Positions 18,606 through 27,660 of a stretch of 64,000 nucleotides of DNA are shown one piece after another (positions within the stretch are counted from its first letter, which is position 1; each line of letters begins with the position of its first letter). The stretch is from Saccharicrinis sp963665705 (GTDB lineage: Bacteria; Bacteroidota; Bacteroidia; Bacteroidales; Marinilabiliaceae), in NCBI GenBank assembly GCA_963665705.1, contig OY762448.1, positions 5,642,001 to 5,706,000 on the forward strand. Reading direction: 5' to 3'. The notes beneath the pieces were generated by a model. The model saw nothing but the letters and a program-made list of their open reading frames with translations, was not told the DNA's origin and did not search any database. Made by a program: the position numbers and the translations under genes.

Positions 18606-19811
18606 TTAATCAGTTTGATGCTTACACTTTTGATATATGTACTCAATATTTCTACTTAGTTGTTCTAAATCTTCTTCTGTATAACTGATATTCATTTTTA
18701 ATCGTTCTGCCAAAGAAAATAGTTTTTTTATGGTTTTTTCTGGCAAATTAAGCTTGTTAGATACCTCTGATATTAAATCGTTATTTATTACAGAGGTATT
18801 AATTAAATATTTAGTACGAAGAAATTCTAAGAAATAATTAAACTTCTTTTGAGCAATATCTAAATGATTTTTTCTTTTGAAATACAAGCTACCAATTGTT
18901 TCAATAAAAGTTAAAGTAGTATTTTTAGGAGGCGTTACAATTGGTATTCTCCGTTGAATCCGTTTTGCTCCAAAAATTAAATAACTTACTATCGCAAATA
19001 AAAGAATATACCAGGCATATTTAAGCGCTTTCTGAGAGAGAATATATCTAACTATAGAGTTAGAAGGACGAGGTTTTTCTTTGTAATATTCATCCCATAT
19101 AACATTCCTATTATAAGGTAAATAGGATAAGGACTTAAAGGCGTATTCGTAATTATTAGCTTGTACTAAATTAAAGTTTGTAAAAGCAAAAGGATTAAGA
19201 TTAATATAAAAATAACCATTGCCATATTTTATCTTTATAAAGTTTATTTTTTCATTATTTACAGTTCCCAAAATAGTTGAATTTAGTGTGTCAACAGATG
19301 AGAAGAATTGATTTGAATATGCTTTTTTATAGGTATATCCTACTGTGTTTTTTAGTTTGGAATTAGAAAAGTTTAGGTTAATTGAGTCTTTGGGATTTGG
19401 GTAAAGGTTAATTTTTGAATCTATATCAAATAAAAGGGAGTCTTTAAATGATTTTGAGAATGATGATGCTGCGATAAAAATATTATTTCCGTTTTTTGCA
19501 CTGTTTAATATCTTGCTGAAATCTGGTTCTTTAGGTTTAAAAGAAATGTTAATGAACATAAGGGATGCATCATTGAATTTATTATCTGATTTAAAGTTAT
19601 AAACAGGAGAATGGCAAGTGTATAGTAAAGAAGAATCAAATACTGATTCTAATTGCTCATAAAGAATTTTACTGCCATAAGGTAAATCATCATCCTTTGA
19701 AAAACTTAAACTCCAATCAATTGGTTTTGGGTTTAAAACTAATATAATGATATACAGAACAAATCCTGCAACTATTCCCCAAAGTAGATATTTATTTTTT
19801 GAACTAGTCAT
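18606..19811 (-). CDS. DUF4350-type membrane protein
   Basis: 401 residues: an N-terminal TM helix (about 9-27), a globular extracytoplasmic part of about 230 residues with a DUF4350-like start (DDDLPYGSKILYEQLESVF), a second TM helix (about 265-283) and a Lys/Arg-rich cytoplasmic tail of about 115 residues. The extracytoplasmic part resembles GATase-like DUF4350 domains found between DUF4129 and MoxR genes in Bacteroidota. Catalytic activity is not evident. It lies three bases from the DUF4129 gene. Its function in the cluster is unknown. Confidence 0.72.
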   Translation of the reverse strand: MTSSKNKYLLWGIVAGFVLYIIILVLNPKPIDWSLSFSKDDDLPYGSKILYEQLESVFDSSLLYTCHSPVYNFKSDNKFNDASLMFINISFKPKEPDFSKILNSAKNGNNIFIAASSFSKSFKDSLLFDIDSKINLYPNPKDSINLNFSNSKLKNTVGYTYKKAYSNQFFSSVDTLNSTILGTVNNEKINFIKIKYGNGYFYINLNPFAFTNFNLVQANNYEYAFKSLSYLPYNRNVIWDEYYKEKPRPSNSIVRYILSQKALKYAWYILLFAIVSYLIFGAKRIQRRIPIVTPPKNTTLTFIETIGSLYFKRKNHLDIAQKKFNYFLEFLRTKYLINTSVINNDLISEVSNKLNLPEKTIKKLFSLAERLKMNISYTEEDLEQLSRNIEYIYQKCKHQTD

Positions 19812-19814
19812 ATT

Positions 19815-20525
19815 CTAATTGTTGTTTTGTAAAGACATGAAGTTTTCAAATTGATCTTTAATGTCTGTGAAAATGCTATTGTCAACAGAAAAATGTCCAT
19901 ACCAAACATATTCGTAATTGGTTACTAGTTGCTTAAAATCATTAATGCGTTTCTTATCTTTTAATTCATAATAGTAATCATGGTTTGTTTTCCATGGTTT
20001 CCAATCTATATTATTTGATTGATCTAAATGTCGAAGACAGATTAAGTATAGAATTCGTATAGCCTCTCTGTATGCATTATTTCTAATGCTTAAGTTAAGT
20101 AACTCATCTAAATCCTGATTGTAAATATCATCCTCACTTTGTTTAAAATTTAGAGGAGTAACACTTGAATCATGTTTAAAAATAAATAGACCAGAAGGTT
20201 TTATGCCTATTAGTTTAAGTACGATGAATATTAATATTAAAACGCCAATACTTATTAAAGAATATTTTATTACGATGGGATGAATGCCAACATCCTTAAA
20301 TAAGCTAAAAAACCATTTTGAAATTTTATCCCATATTGATTGCGGGGCTTCAAACCTATCGTATTGGTATTCGTCCATTTGCTTATAAGCATCCATTACA
20401 TCTGCAGATGGGTGTCTGTAAACTACATTAGAAGTATCTAATTCAACTTTTTTTTGTTGACAAAAAGAAGAGAGGCTACTTATTAAAAAGAAAGTAAACA
20501 ATAATATGCGATAGGATGATAACAT
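19815..20525 (-). CDS. DUF4129 domain protein
   Basis: 236 residues with a cleavable signal or N-terminal anchor (about 1-22), one TM helix (about 88-108) and a cytoplasmic DUF4129 domain near the C terminus: YREAIRILYLICLRHLD, WKPWKTNHDYYYEL and YEYVWYGHFSVD. DUF4129 occurs C-terminal to transglutaminase domains in other bacteria; here it is a short stand-alone form without transglutaminase. It abuts the next upstream gene with no intergenic base, which implies coupled translation. Role unknown beyond the association with MoxR/DUF58. Confidence 0.8.
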   Translation of the reverse strand: MLSSYRILLFTFFLISSLSSFCQQKKVELDTSNVVYRHPSADVMDAYKQMDEYQYDRFEAPQSIWDKISKWFFSLFKDVGIHPIVIKYSLISIGVLILIFIVLKLIGIKPSGLFIFKHDSSVTPLNFKQSEDDIYNQDLDELLNLSIRNNAYREAIRILYLICLRHLDQSNNIDWKPWKTNHDYYYELKDKKRINDFKQLVTNYEYVWYGHFSVDNSIFTDIKDQFENFMSLQNNN

Positions 20526-21449
20526 TTATTCTTCAGGAGTTTGGTTGATGTTTTTAATTCTATCTATTAATGATGTATTGTCTTTATGATCACTTAAACT
20601 GTAATATTGAAATGATAACATTAACGGTAATATTGGTGCAGAAATAATTGATGCAATTGTGGAGGCTACAGATATAATTACTGCTGGTAAAATATCAATG
20701 TTTTTACTATCTGATAGAATTCCTTTTACTGCTACATATGCTGTTGTTGGAACAGTTAGTGTAAAGCTTATTGCAGAACCAATCATTGCAGCAATAAATA
20801 TTATTCCAAAAGTCTCCCACCAATGTCCTTTTATTAAATAAAAGCATCTTCTTACTGACTCTAGATATGGTTCATCTTCATTAATTTTTACAATTAAAAT
20901 AAATGACAAAACAACGATTATGTAAAATAAAGCTAATATTGAAAAGAAAATGCCAAAACCAATTATAATTGGATTTCCAAGAGCACTGAACAGAACAATA
21001 ATAATTCCATAACTAAAGCCTATGCCGAATAAAGTTAATAAAGAATACCCTAGTAATGCGCCGAATTTTTTGACAAAAATAGACCAGACACTATGTATTG
21101 ATTCAATTTTGTTGTTATTGTTATTATAATGAACAATATATGCATAAGTAAGTCCATAGAAAAATAAATACATAATAATAGATAGAATATAGATAAAAAA
21201 CATTCTACCCGAGAAATTCTGATTGAAGTTTTGTGCTTGTTGAGGATTTGAAATTACGCTTAATACCTCATTAAATGTATTTTGAAAATATACTGTGCTA
21301 AAAATTGAGTACAAAAGAACAGGAATCCCGGCATAAAGAAAGATCATTTTCCAAAATGATTTGTATTCCTGTTTTATAAATGCAAAAGTTGCATTTATTA
21401 TGTCGCTGAAGTTGCGTTTCTTCTTAATTTCAATTTTTTCTTGTAACAT
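20526..21449 (-). CDS. multi-TM membrane protein of the MoxR cluster
   Basis: About 307 residues with six or seven hydrophobic helices and short loops; a cytosolic start MLQEKIEIKKKRNFSDIIN, then TM pairs. The segment ESVRRCFYLIKGHWWETFGI resembles membrane domains of the GPDPase-memb/DUF975-like group. I use the ATG at 21449, 14 nt after the SpoIIM stop, not the TTG at 21479 that would overlap that gene. No catalytic motif is visible. Encoded between the SpoIIM-like and DUF4129 genes, it probably belongs to the same membrane assembly. Function unknown. Confidence 0.65.
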   Translation of the reverse strand: MLQEKIEIKKKRNFSDIINATFAFIKQEYKSFWKMIFLYAGIPVLLYSIFSTVYFQNTFNEVLSVISNPQQAQNFNQNFSGRMFFIYILSIIMYLFFYGLTYAYIVHYNNNNNKIESIHSVWSIFVKKFGALLGYSLLTLFGIGFSYGIIIVLFSALGNPIIIGFGIFFSILALFYIIVVLSFILIVKINEDEPYLESVRRCFYLIKGHWWETFGIIFIAAMIGSAISFTLTVPTTAYVAVKGILSDSKNIDILPAVIISVASTIASIISAPILPLMLSFQYYSLSDHKDNTSLIDRIKNINQTPEE

Positions 21450-21463
21450 ATGTAGTAATAAAT

Positions 21464-22444
21464 TTAAGCTACTATACAATTGGAAGTGTTGCTTTTCTTA
21501 TAAACAATAATTGGAAAAACAAAAAAGTACCAAATAATAAAGGTTAATGAACTAATAATTATTGAAAGGTTTAAAAATATGGGCATTGATTCATAATGTC
21601 TGGTTACAAAACTCTCCAGAAAACCGGCAACGATAAAAACAGGGATTAAACCTAACATAATTTTTAAACCTCGTTTTACTCCCATTTGTAAAGAAATTAA
21701 TCTGGGATAAGTTCTTGGAAATATATAACTATTTCCTAAAATAATACCTGCACCACCTGCCAGTACAATAGCCGGAATTTCAAGGGCACCATGTATATAT
21801 ATCGTTAGTGATGAGATAGCAAGTAAATTTTTTAAGTAAAAGAAGGTTTGAAAAGAGCCTAACATAACACCATTCTGAAATAAGATGAAACCAACTCCAA
21901 TAGGTGTTAATATTCCAAATATAAAAGCAATAAATGATACCCTGATGTTATTAAATGTAATAAAGAAAAACATTTCAAATTCTCCTCTACTATCATAAAT
22001 TCCCATTGGGTCACCTTTTTCTATATTATCAAGTGTTGTATTTACATATTCGTCACTAGTAACTAGTCTAATAAATCCATCATCATTAATAGCTGAAACT
22101 GCACCTAGCGCAAAAGATATTAAAAATATTACAATTGAAATGTAGAAATACTTCCGCGCATGAAATAGTTCCAGAGGAAGCTCTTGTTTCCAGAATATGA
22201 TAAATCGGTTGGATTTTTCTTTCTTATTTTTATAAACCTGTTGATGAGTTTGAATAGTTAAGGTATTCAGATATGATATGGTTGGAGATTTTGGAAAAAA
22301 AGTTTTAGCATAAGACAAATCATCCGTTAATTGAATAAATTGATCCGCCAGATCGTCAGGATTAATATTGGAGGGAGTTATCATATTTTTTTCAAAACTC
22401 TTCCAACGATCTTTATTTCTATTAATAAAAGTAATTTCTTTCAT
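21464..22444 (-). CDS. stage II sporulation protein M-like (DUF95) membrane protein
   Basis: 326 residues: a cytosolic N-terminal helical part of about 100 residues, then about six TM helices. The SpoIIM/DUF95 signatures are present: FFFITFNNIRVSFIAFIFG near 165, NGVMLGSF and YIHGALEIPAIVLAGGAG near 225. In spore formers SpoIIM acts with SpoIID/P in engulfment. This organism type does not sporulate, and the gene is the usual partner of RDD, MoxR and DUF58 genes in Bacteroidota. First gene of the minus-strand cluster, with a good promoter 50-80 nt upstream. Confidence 0.88.
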   Translation of the reverse strand: MKEITFINRNKDRWKSFEKNMITPSNINPDDLADQFIQLTDDLSYAKTFFPKSPTISYLNTLTIQTHQQVYKNKKEKSNRFIIFWKQELPLELFHARKYFYISIVIFLISFALGAVSAINDDGFIRLVTSDEYVNTTLDNIEKGDPMGIYDSRGEFEMFFFITFNNIRVSFIAFIFGILTPIGVGFILFQNGVMLGSFQTFFYLKNLLAISSLTIYIHGALEIPAIVLAGGAGIILGNSYIFPRTYPRLISLQMGVKRGLKIMLGLIPVFIVAGFLESFVTRHYESMPIFLNLSIIISSLTFIIWYFFVFPIIVYKKSNTSNCIVA

Positions 22445-22499
22445 AGCTTAGTATGGCAAATCAAATTGGCTTCAATTAATCCATATATGTTAGATGTAA

Positions 22500-22529
22500 C
22501 AAATTTAAATTTTTGTCTGGAAATTCAAA
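22500..22529 (-). promoter_or_regulatory. promoter of the SpoIIM-MoxR-DUF58 cluster
   Basis: Read on the minus strand: TTTG (22529-22526), 18-nt spacer, TAAATTTG (22507-22500), a good match to TTTG-N19-TAnnTTTG. The expected start near 22493 gives a leader of about 50 nt. Confidence 0.55.
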
Positions 22530-22553
22530 TATAGTTAATCACTTCAAATTTGT

Positions 22554-22561
22554 TACATTTG
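22554..22561 (+). promoter_or_regulatory. -7 box of the RDD gene
   Basis: TACATTTG fits TAnnTTTG and would start a transcript near 22568, 32 nt before the RDD gene. No clear -33 box. It is divergent from the SpoIIM promoter. Confidence 0.45.
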
Positions 22562-22599
22562 AGAAACTTTATTTTATAATAGTGTGATCATTTTTAATC

Positions 22600-23319
22600 A
22601 TGGAATACCTAAACATTGAAACAACTCAAAATATAAATCTTGAATTTAAATCAGCAAGTGTTGGTGATAGAATATTTGCCTATGGTTTTGACCTTTTAAT
22701 TTTCATAGTATGGAGCTTAACCTTGGCTATAATATTATCAAATACTGTAGGTTTTGAAATTTGGAATTTTGTACTTTCTTTACCTATTGTGTTTTATAGT
22801 TTGATCTGTGAACTGTTTTTAAATGGACAATCTTTCGGTAAGATGATATTTAAAATTAAGGTTGTTAAATTAGATGGAAGTGAACTCACTCTTGGAACAT
22901 GTTTAATACGGTGGTTGTTTCGTATAATTGATAATTGGGTTTTATTTGGAAGTGTGGCCGTATTATCTGTTATTTTAAGTAAAAAATCGCAACGTATTGG
23001 AGATTTTACTGCCGGTACTACGGTTGTGAAATTAACTAAGTCAAGTTTAATAGATGATACTAGCTATGTTGAATTGCCTGAAAATTACTCTGTTCAGTAT
23101 CCTCAGGTACATTTATTAAATGATGATGATGCAAATACTTTAAAGGAAGTTTTGAAATTAATGTCTAAAAAAAACAATACAGATCAGGAGAGTATTCATA
23201 TGATTGTAAATAGTACACGACGAGCTATTCAGAAAAAATTAAATATTAAAGTGGATAAGGAACATTCAAAAGAATTTTTAGAGACTGTATTGTTAGATTT
23301 CAATTATTTAAATCGATAA
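22600..23319 (+). CDS. RDD family membrane protein
   Basis: 239 residues. An RDD domain spans about 18-145 with its namesake pattern near the start (SVGDRIFAYGFDLLIF), TM helices (about 27-48, 52-72, 108-126) and the typical GQSFGKMIFKIKVVKLDG motif, followed by RIGDFTAGTTVV. A soluble tail of about 90 residues follows. RDD proteins have been proposed as ion exchangers; here the link to the divergent SpoIIM/MoxR cluster is the main clue. It is followed after two bases by a lipoprotein gene, so the two are probably cotranscribed. Confidence 0.88.
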   Translation: MEYLNIETTQNINLEFKSASVGDRIFAYGFDLLIFIVWSLTLAIILSNTVGFEIWNFVLSLPIVFYSLICELFLNGQSFGKMIFKIKVVKLDGSELTLGTCLIRWLFRIIDNWVLFGSVAVLSVILSKKSQRIGDFTAGTTVVKLTKSSLIDDTSYVELPENYSVQYPQVHLLNDDDANTLKEVLKLMSKKNNTDQESIHMIVNSTRRAIQKKLNIKVDKEHSKEFLETVLLDFNYLNR

Positions 23320-23321
23320 GC

Positions 23322-24482
23322 ATGAGGGGTATTATAGTTAATATATTATTGTTATTTGTACTCATATCCTGTAATGAACCTGTAGAGCAAAGAGTACCGG
23401 TTGTAGATGGAGTAATTCAAAACTCTATATCAAAAACTCTTTATTTATATAAGCAGGATAAAGAACTTATTCTTTTAGATACTATTTTAATAAATGATCA
23501 AGGCGGATTTAGAATATATCAGGAAAGTATTGATACAATAGGGTTTTACTTATTAAAATTTGATAATGGAAATGAAGTTAATATGTTTTTAAAACATAAT
23601 GATTTTATTCAGTTACATGCAGAATATCCGGATATTACCAATACTTGTGAAAGTAAGAATTCTAAAGCAATGAATGCATTTTGGAATATAGAACGAAATA
23701 CAAAACAATTTCAAAAAGAAATAGAGAATATTGATAATGCATTTAAAAACTTAATTGGTGCAGAAGATGTAGATTCGCTATATAATGAATTATTGCACCG
23801 GAAGGATAGTATCAAAAATATATATAAAAGTAAAAGTTTAGATATTGTAAAGGGTGTGAAAAATGAGGTGGTTACATGGTTAATGCTGAATCAAAAAGCC
23901 GGTAATGTATCCCTTTTTTCACTAGATAAAGATTTGAAATTGTTTTTAGAAAATGATGAAGATCTCACGAGAAATAAGGATTTAAAACCTTTTTTTGCTC
24001 AATATGATGAAGATTTAATGAAAGTCTATTCTTTAATAAGAACTTCAGAAAGATTTTCAGAAGGAGAAAATTGGATTAGTTTAAAGGCAAGAACTAACTG
24101 GAATGATAGTTTACCTCTTCAAAAATTAAATGCAAAATTAGTTCATGTCGTATTGTGGGATGCTAATTTGAATCAAAAGCAATCGAATCGAATTAATGTT
24201 GTTAGTGCTGTTCAAAAGAAATACGGAGGGAGAGGGTTAAAAACATTGATGGTCGCCTACCAAAGGGATAAAAATTTATGGAAAGACAATATTAATAAGT
24301 TAAACAATAGCTACTGGCACTTAATTGATACATCCGGAATTGAATCTACTGATCTAATGGAATTAGGAGTTAGATATTTTCCTCTCAATTTTTTGGTGGA
24401 TAGGGATGGTAAAATAGTTGCGCGAGATTTGTGGGACCAAGAGTTGGACAAAAGAGTCAGCAGTTTTCTTAAAAATTATTAA
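23322..24482 (+). CDS. TlpA/DUF4369-like lipoprotein lacking the CxxC pair
   Basis: 386 residues with a lipoprotein signal (lipobox LISC, Cys17). The N-terminal half (about 25-120) is a beta-rich DUF4369-like region (VVDGVIQNSISKTLYLYKQD), the middle is helical, and the C terminus is a thioredoxin-like fold (about 265-386) with the cis-Pro region FPLNFLVDRDGKIVARDLW. Where TlpA proteins have a WCxPC motif the sequence reads LWDANLNQKQS, with no cysteine. It is therefore not a disulfide reductase and may bind something or act structurally. It lies two bases after the RDD gene and 63 nt before a paralogue of similar design. Confidence 0.72.
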   Translation: MRGIIVNILLLFVLISCNEPVEQRVPVVDGVIQNSISKTLYLYKQDKELILLDTILINDQGGFRIYQESIDTIGFYLLKFDNGNEVNMFLKHNDFIQLHAEYPDITNTCESKNSKAMNAFWNIERNTKQFQKEIENIDNAFKNLIGAEDVDSLYNELLHRKDSIKNIYKSKSLDIVKGVKNEVVTWLMLNQKAGNVSLFSLDKDLKLFLENDEDLTRNKDLKPFFAQYDEDLMKVYSLIRTSERFSEGENWISLKARTNWNDSLPLQKLNAKLVHVVLWDANLNQKQSNRINVVSAVQKKYGGRGLKTLMVAYQRDKNLWKDNINKLNNSYWHLIDTSGIESTDLMELGVRYFPLNFLVDRDGKIVARDLWDQELDKRVSSFLKNY

Positions 24483-24545
24483 TATATTTGGTGCCCTAAT
24501 AAAATTAGGAAAAAATTATAGCTACTATTATACAAAATATTTGAA

Positions 24546-25715
24546 ATGGATATGAAGAACCGCATTATTTTATTTATAGGAATTATTTTTCTCTTCTCTG
24601 CTTGTTCTAATAAGGATAAACTGAAGATTAGTGGGAAAATTTCAGAGGGTACTGATCAGGTTTTATATTTGAACCAATTAGACTTAAATGGTGAGGTTAC
24701 TATTGATTCTGTTAAGCTTAGTGAGAAAGGTAATTTTAAGTTTTTAATGCCTAAGCTAGAATATCCAACATTCTTTTTGCTTAAATTTTCAGATAATAAC
24801 TTTATAACGTTATTGGCTGATTCAACCGAGCGTGTTGAGATTGTAGGTGAAGCTCAGGATTTTGCAAAGAATTATACTGTTAAAAATTCGTTGGGTTCAA
24901 AATATATTCAAGTATTAAATACAAAGCTTGAAAAAACTAAGGTGGTTCTTGATAGTTTAGTGGATGTATATAATAGTATCAACAAAGAAAATAGTGAGGA
25001 ATTAGAAGAAATTCGAAATAGAATTCAGGAATCTGTAGATAAACAAAAAGATTTTGTCAATGATTTTGTGATGGCAAATCCTAAGTCTTTTGCTAGTTAT
25101 TATGCAGTTTTTCAGAGGTATGATGATGGAACTTTGGTCCTGAATCCTTATGAGAAGAAGGATTTAAATTTATATTCAACTGTTGCTACAAGTCTTGATG
25201 TATATTATCCTGAATGTGCAAGATCAAAACAATTGAAAAATTTTGTATTAGGTATACATAAAGAACGAAAATTAGAGGCAATGCAGAAGCAATTAGCAAC
25301 AGAAGCTTCTAAGTTACCTGAAATTGAGGAGGAAAATTTATATGGTAAAAAGATAAAATTATCTTCTCTTAAAGGAAAAATGGTTCTTCTTTCATTTTGG
25401 GCATCATGGGATGATAAATCAAGTAATGAAAATAAGAATTTATTAAAGATTTATAGTAAGTACAAAGCTAAAGGGTTTGAAATATATCAAGTATCATTAG
25501 ATCGAAGTAAAATTCTTTGGGAAGGAGCTGTTGAAAAAGATAAATTACCATGGATTAATGTTAGTGATTTAAAATTTACAGATTCTTATCCTGCACGAAT
25601 TTATAATGTACAACAGTTGCCCGCTAATTACCTAATAAGTAAGGATGGGGAGATTATTGGTAAAGATTTATTTGGAAGGATTTTAGATGAAAAACTAAAT
25701 GATCTGTTGAATTAG
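24546..25715 (+). CDS. second TlpA/DUF4369-like lipoprotein lacking the CxxC pair
   Basis: 389 residues; lipobox FLFSAC places the lipidated Cys near 20. DUF4369-like N-terminal domain (KISGKISEGTDQVLYLNQLD, about 25-115), helical middle, and a C-terminal TlpA-like fold (about 250-389: GKMVLLSFWASWDDKSSNEN, then GFEIYQVSLD, then QQLPANYLISKDGEIIGKDL). The fold is well preserved, but the canonical WASWCGPC motif is WASWDDKS: both redox Cys are replaced by Asp and Ser. Paralogous to the preceding gene and probably cotranscribed with it. Start: ATG 24546; the ATG at 24552 is also possible. A strong terminator follows. Confidence 0.8.
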   Translation: MDMKNRIILFIGIIFLFSACSNKDKLKISGKISEGTDQVLYLNQLDLNGEVTIDSVKLSEKGNFKFLMPKLEYPTFFLLKFSDNNFITLLADSTERVEIVGEAQDFAKNYTVKNSLGSKYIQVLNTKLEKTKVVLDSLVDVYNSINKENSEELEEIRNRIQESVDKQKDFVNDFVMANPKSFASYYAVFQRYDDGTLVLNPYEKKDLNLYSTVATSLDVYYPECARSKQLKNFVLGIHKERKLEAMQKQLATEASKLPEIEEENLYGKKIKLSSLKGKMVLLSFWASWDDKSSNENKNLLKIYSKYKAKGFEIYQVSLDRSKILWEGAVEKDKLPWINVSDLKFTDSYPARIYNVQQLPANYLISKDGEIIGKDLFGRILDEKLNDLLN

Positions 25716-25740
25716 TAGAAAAAATATATTATAGAATATG

Positions 25741-25775
25741 AGGAGCTAAAAAATAATTTTTAGCTCCTTTTTATT
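25741..25775 (+). terminator. terminator after the twin lipoproteins
   Basis: GGAGCTAAAAA (25742-25752) pairs with TTTTTAGCTCC (25757-25767), loop of four bases, followed by a T-run. The DNA from here to 25937 shows no gene or clear motif. Confidence 0.88.
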
Positions 25776-25937
25776 TATAAGAATAATTCAAATGGGTAAT
25801 GTATTAAACTTGAGCAAATTCTCCTTTTGGTTTATTTAGTTATTTGTTGATAATTCAATGCAAATGGATGGTAGAATGTGTGTTGTTCTGAAAAATAGGT
25901 TGACATAAATTCAACTTAATATGAGAGGAAGAGGAAA

Positions 25938-25971
25938 AAATAAAAAAGTCGGAACATGTATGTATCCCGAC
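25938..25971 (-). terminator. terminator of the cdsA-psd unit
   Basis: Read on the minus strand, GTCGG (25971-25967) pairs with CCGAC (25952-25948) around a 14-nt loop that can pair further, then a T-rich tract. It lies about 30 nt after the psd stop codon. Confidence 0.7.
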
Positions 25972-25998
25972 TTTATTTATAATGTTTGTGTATTGAAT

Positions 25999-26652
25999 TT
26001 AAATATAAGCAACTGTAGTTTGAGTTCCTGTTACTTTATCCCCAATATTAATTTTGATATCAGAATCAAGGGGTAAATATAAGTCAAGTCGAGAGCCAAA
26101 TTTAATAAACCCCATCTGTTCTCCTTGCTCAACTTTCATGCCTTTTTTTGCATAACAAACAATTCTACGTGCCATTGCACCAGCAACTTGTCTTACCAGA
26201 ATTTCTTTCCCATCTTCAGTTTTTAAAACAACAGATGTTCTTTCATTTTCGATTGATGATTTTGGTAAGTATGCTCCCATAAATCTACCACTATGATGTT
26301 TTGAGTATAAAACCTCTCCACTAATAGGAAACCAGTTAACGTGTACATTAAATGGCGACATAAATATGGAAACTTGTTTACATTTGGTTTTAAAGTATTC
26401 TGGCTCATCTACTTCTTCTATTACTACAACTTCTCCATCCGCCGGTGTGATTACAGCATTTTTTATCTGCTTGCATATACGTTCCGGACTTCTGAAAAAA
26501 TTAACGATGAGTAAAAAAAGCACTACTGCTATTCCATAAAAGGAAAGTCGAATGATGTTATTCTCTATTGTGTAATAACACGTAGCAATAATAGCAAATG
26601 CTATAATAAAGGCAACTAATATAGTTTTATAGCCTTCTTTGTGAATGGTCAT
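25999..26652 (-). CDS. psd: phosphatidylserine decarboxylase (short, PSD-A type)
   Basis: Converts phosphatidylserine to phosphatidylethanolamine at the inner membrane. The 217-residue product has two N-terminal TM segments (about 10-50), then TPADGEVV, the motif MSPFNVHVNWFPISGEV (about 95-111) and the cleavage motif FGSRLDLYLP near 186-195, whose Ser becomes the pyruvoyl group after self-cleavage. It is the short archaeal-like form (GSR), not the LGST form of E. coli, and its length is typical. It is encoded five bases after cdsA, so CDP-DAG formation and PE synthesis are cotranscribed. Confidence 0.93.
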   Translation of the reverse strand: MTIHKEGYKTILVAFIIAFAIIATCYYTIENNIIRLSFYGIAVVLFLLIVNFFRSPERICKQIKNAVITPADGEVVVIEEVDEPEYFKTKCKQVSIFMSPFNVHVNWFPISGEVLYSKHHSGRFMGAYLPKSSIENERTSVVLKTEDGKEILVRQVAGAMARRIVCYAKKGMKVEQGEQMGFIKFGSRLDLYLPLDSDIKINIGDKVTGTQTTVAYI

Positions 26653-26657
26653 AGTTT

Positions 26658-27470
26658 TTATCTTACAAATAATTCTATATAAAATACAGCCATTGGTATG
26701 GCAAATAATACTGCATCAAATCTATCTAATATTCCTCCATGGCCAGGAAGTATTGTTCCTGAATCTTTTACTCCGATACTTCGTTTAAACATAGATTCAG
26801 CTAGATCTCCTAAAACGGCCATAGTGGATATAATACTTCCAAAAAACAGCCATTGAATCATGTTCATATCATTCCATAGCAAAGATAATACATATGCTGC
26901 GCAAATTGTAAGTAAAAATCCACCAATTGTACCTTCCCAGGTTTTCTTGGGACTTATTCGTTCAAAAAATTTATGTTTGCCTAATGTAATACCTGACAAG
27001 TAAGCTCCGGTGTCATTAATCCATACCAGAATGAAAATTGCCAGAGGAAGATGAAAGTTATATACACCGTCTTTAAATGCTAGTATATTAATGAGTGCAA
27101 AAGGTGTGGCTATATAACATGCCGTTAGTAGGCTCAACGCTATGTTTACTAAAGGTGCTTTGTTCCTCAAGAAAAGTTCTTTTATAAATAGGTATGCTAT
27201 AATTGGAATTATGCCTGTATAAACTGAAGGGCTTGATATTCCAGATCGAACAAGATAAATAGATATGAAAATATATATACCTAAAATGGCAGTTGAATAT
27301 AAATCAATTTTATTTTCTGACTTAGAGAAAAGTCTAGACATTTCATGTATACCGGCAAGTACAATTAGTAGGAAAATTAAAGCAAAGGATAGCGAGTGAT
27401 AATATATACCTCCTGCTAAAACAATTACAAATAGAATTCCAGTTAATGTTCGTTGCCAAAAATTGCTCAT
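26658..27470 (-). CDS. cdsA: phosphatidate cytidylyltransferase CdsA
   Basis: Makes CDP-diacylglycerol from phosphatidate and CTP, the branch point of phospholipid synthesis. The 270-residue polytopic protein (about eight TM helices) carries the family signatures: NDTGAYLSGITLGKHKFFERISPKKTWEG in the middle (about 152-180) and the C-terminal PGHGGILDRFDAVLFAIP near 243-260. Length is normal. First gene of the unit with psd, with its own promoter at 27492-27520. Confidence 0.95.
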   Translation of the reverse strand: MSNFWQRTLTGILFVIVLAGGIYYHSLSFALIFLLIVLAGIHEMSRLFSKSENKIDLYSTAILGIYIFISIYLVRSGISSPSVYTGIIPIIAYLFIKELFLRNKAPLVNIALSLLTACYIATPFALINILAFKDGVYNFHLPLAIFILVWINDTGAYLSGITLGKHKFFERISPKKTWEGTIGGFLLTICAAYVLSLLWNDMNMIQWLFFGSIISTMAVLGDLAESMFKRSIGVKDSGTILPGHGGILDRFDAVLFAIPMAVFYIELFVR

Positions 27471-27491
27471 TCGTTTTTTTTAATTTCGGTG

Positions 27492-27520
27492 CAAAATTAA
27501 GTAGTTTACTTAATTTACAA
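27492..27520 (-). promoter_or_regulatory. promoter of cdsA-psd
   Basis: Read on the minus strand: TTG (27520-27518), 18-nt spacer, TAATTTTG (27499-27492). The transcript would start near 27485, about 15 nt before cdsA. The remaining gap up to the ftsH terminator is AT-rich with nothing recognisable. Confidence 0.5.
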
Positions 27521-27660
27521 TCATTTTTATTAATAAAAACTGATTTTTCTTTGTTCTTTCTTGTAAAAATTTTTGACTTTGCAGCAGTTAGTTATTAAAT
27601 CTGTCAAAAACAGAAGGTTTATACGGTATAAGGTTTGGTTGCTATTTTTCTGATTTGATA

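Noticed and set aside
20659..20841. 60-codon ORF on the plus strand within the MoxR cluster
   Set aside because: Antisense to the multi-TM gene; no independent support.
21464..22444. True sporulation gene
   Set aside because: The SpoIIM-like family is widespread in non-sporulating Bacteroidota beside RDD and MoxR genes. No other sporulation gene is present.
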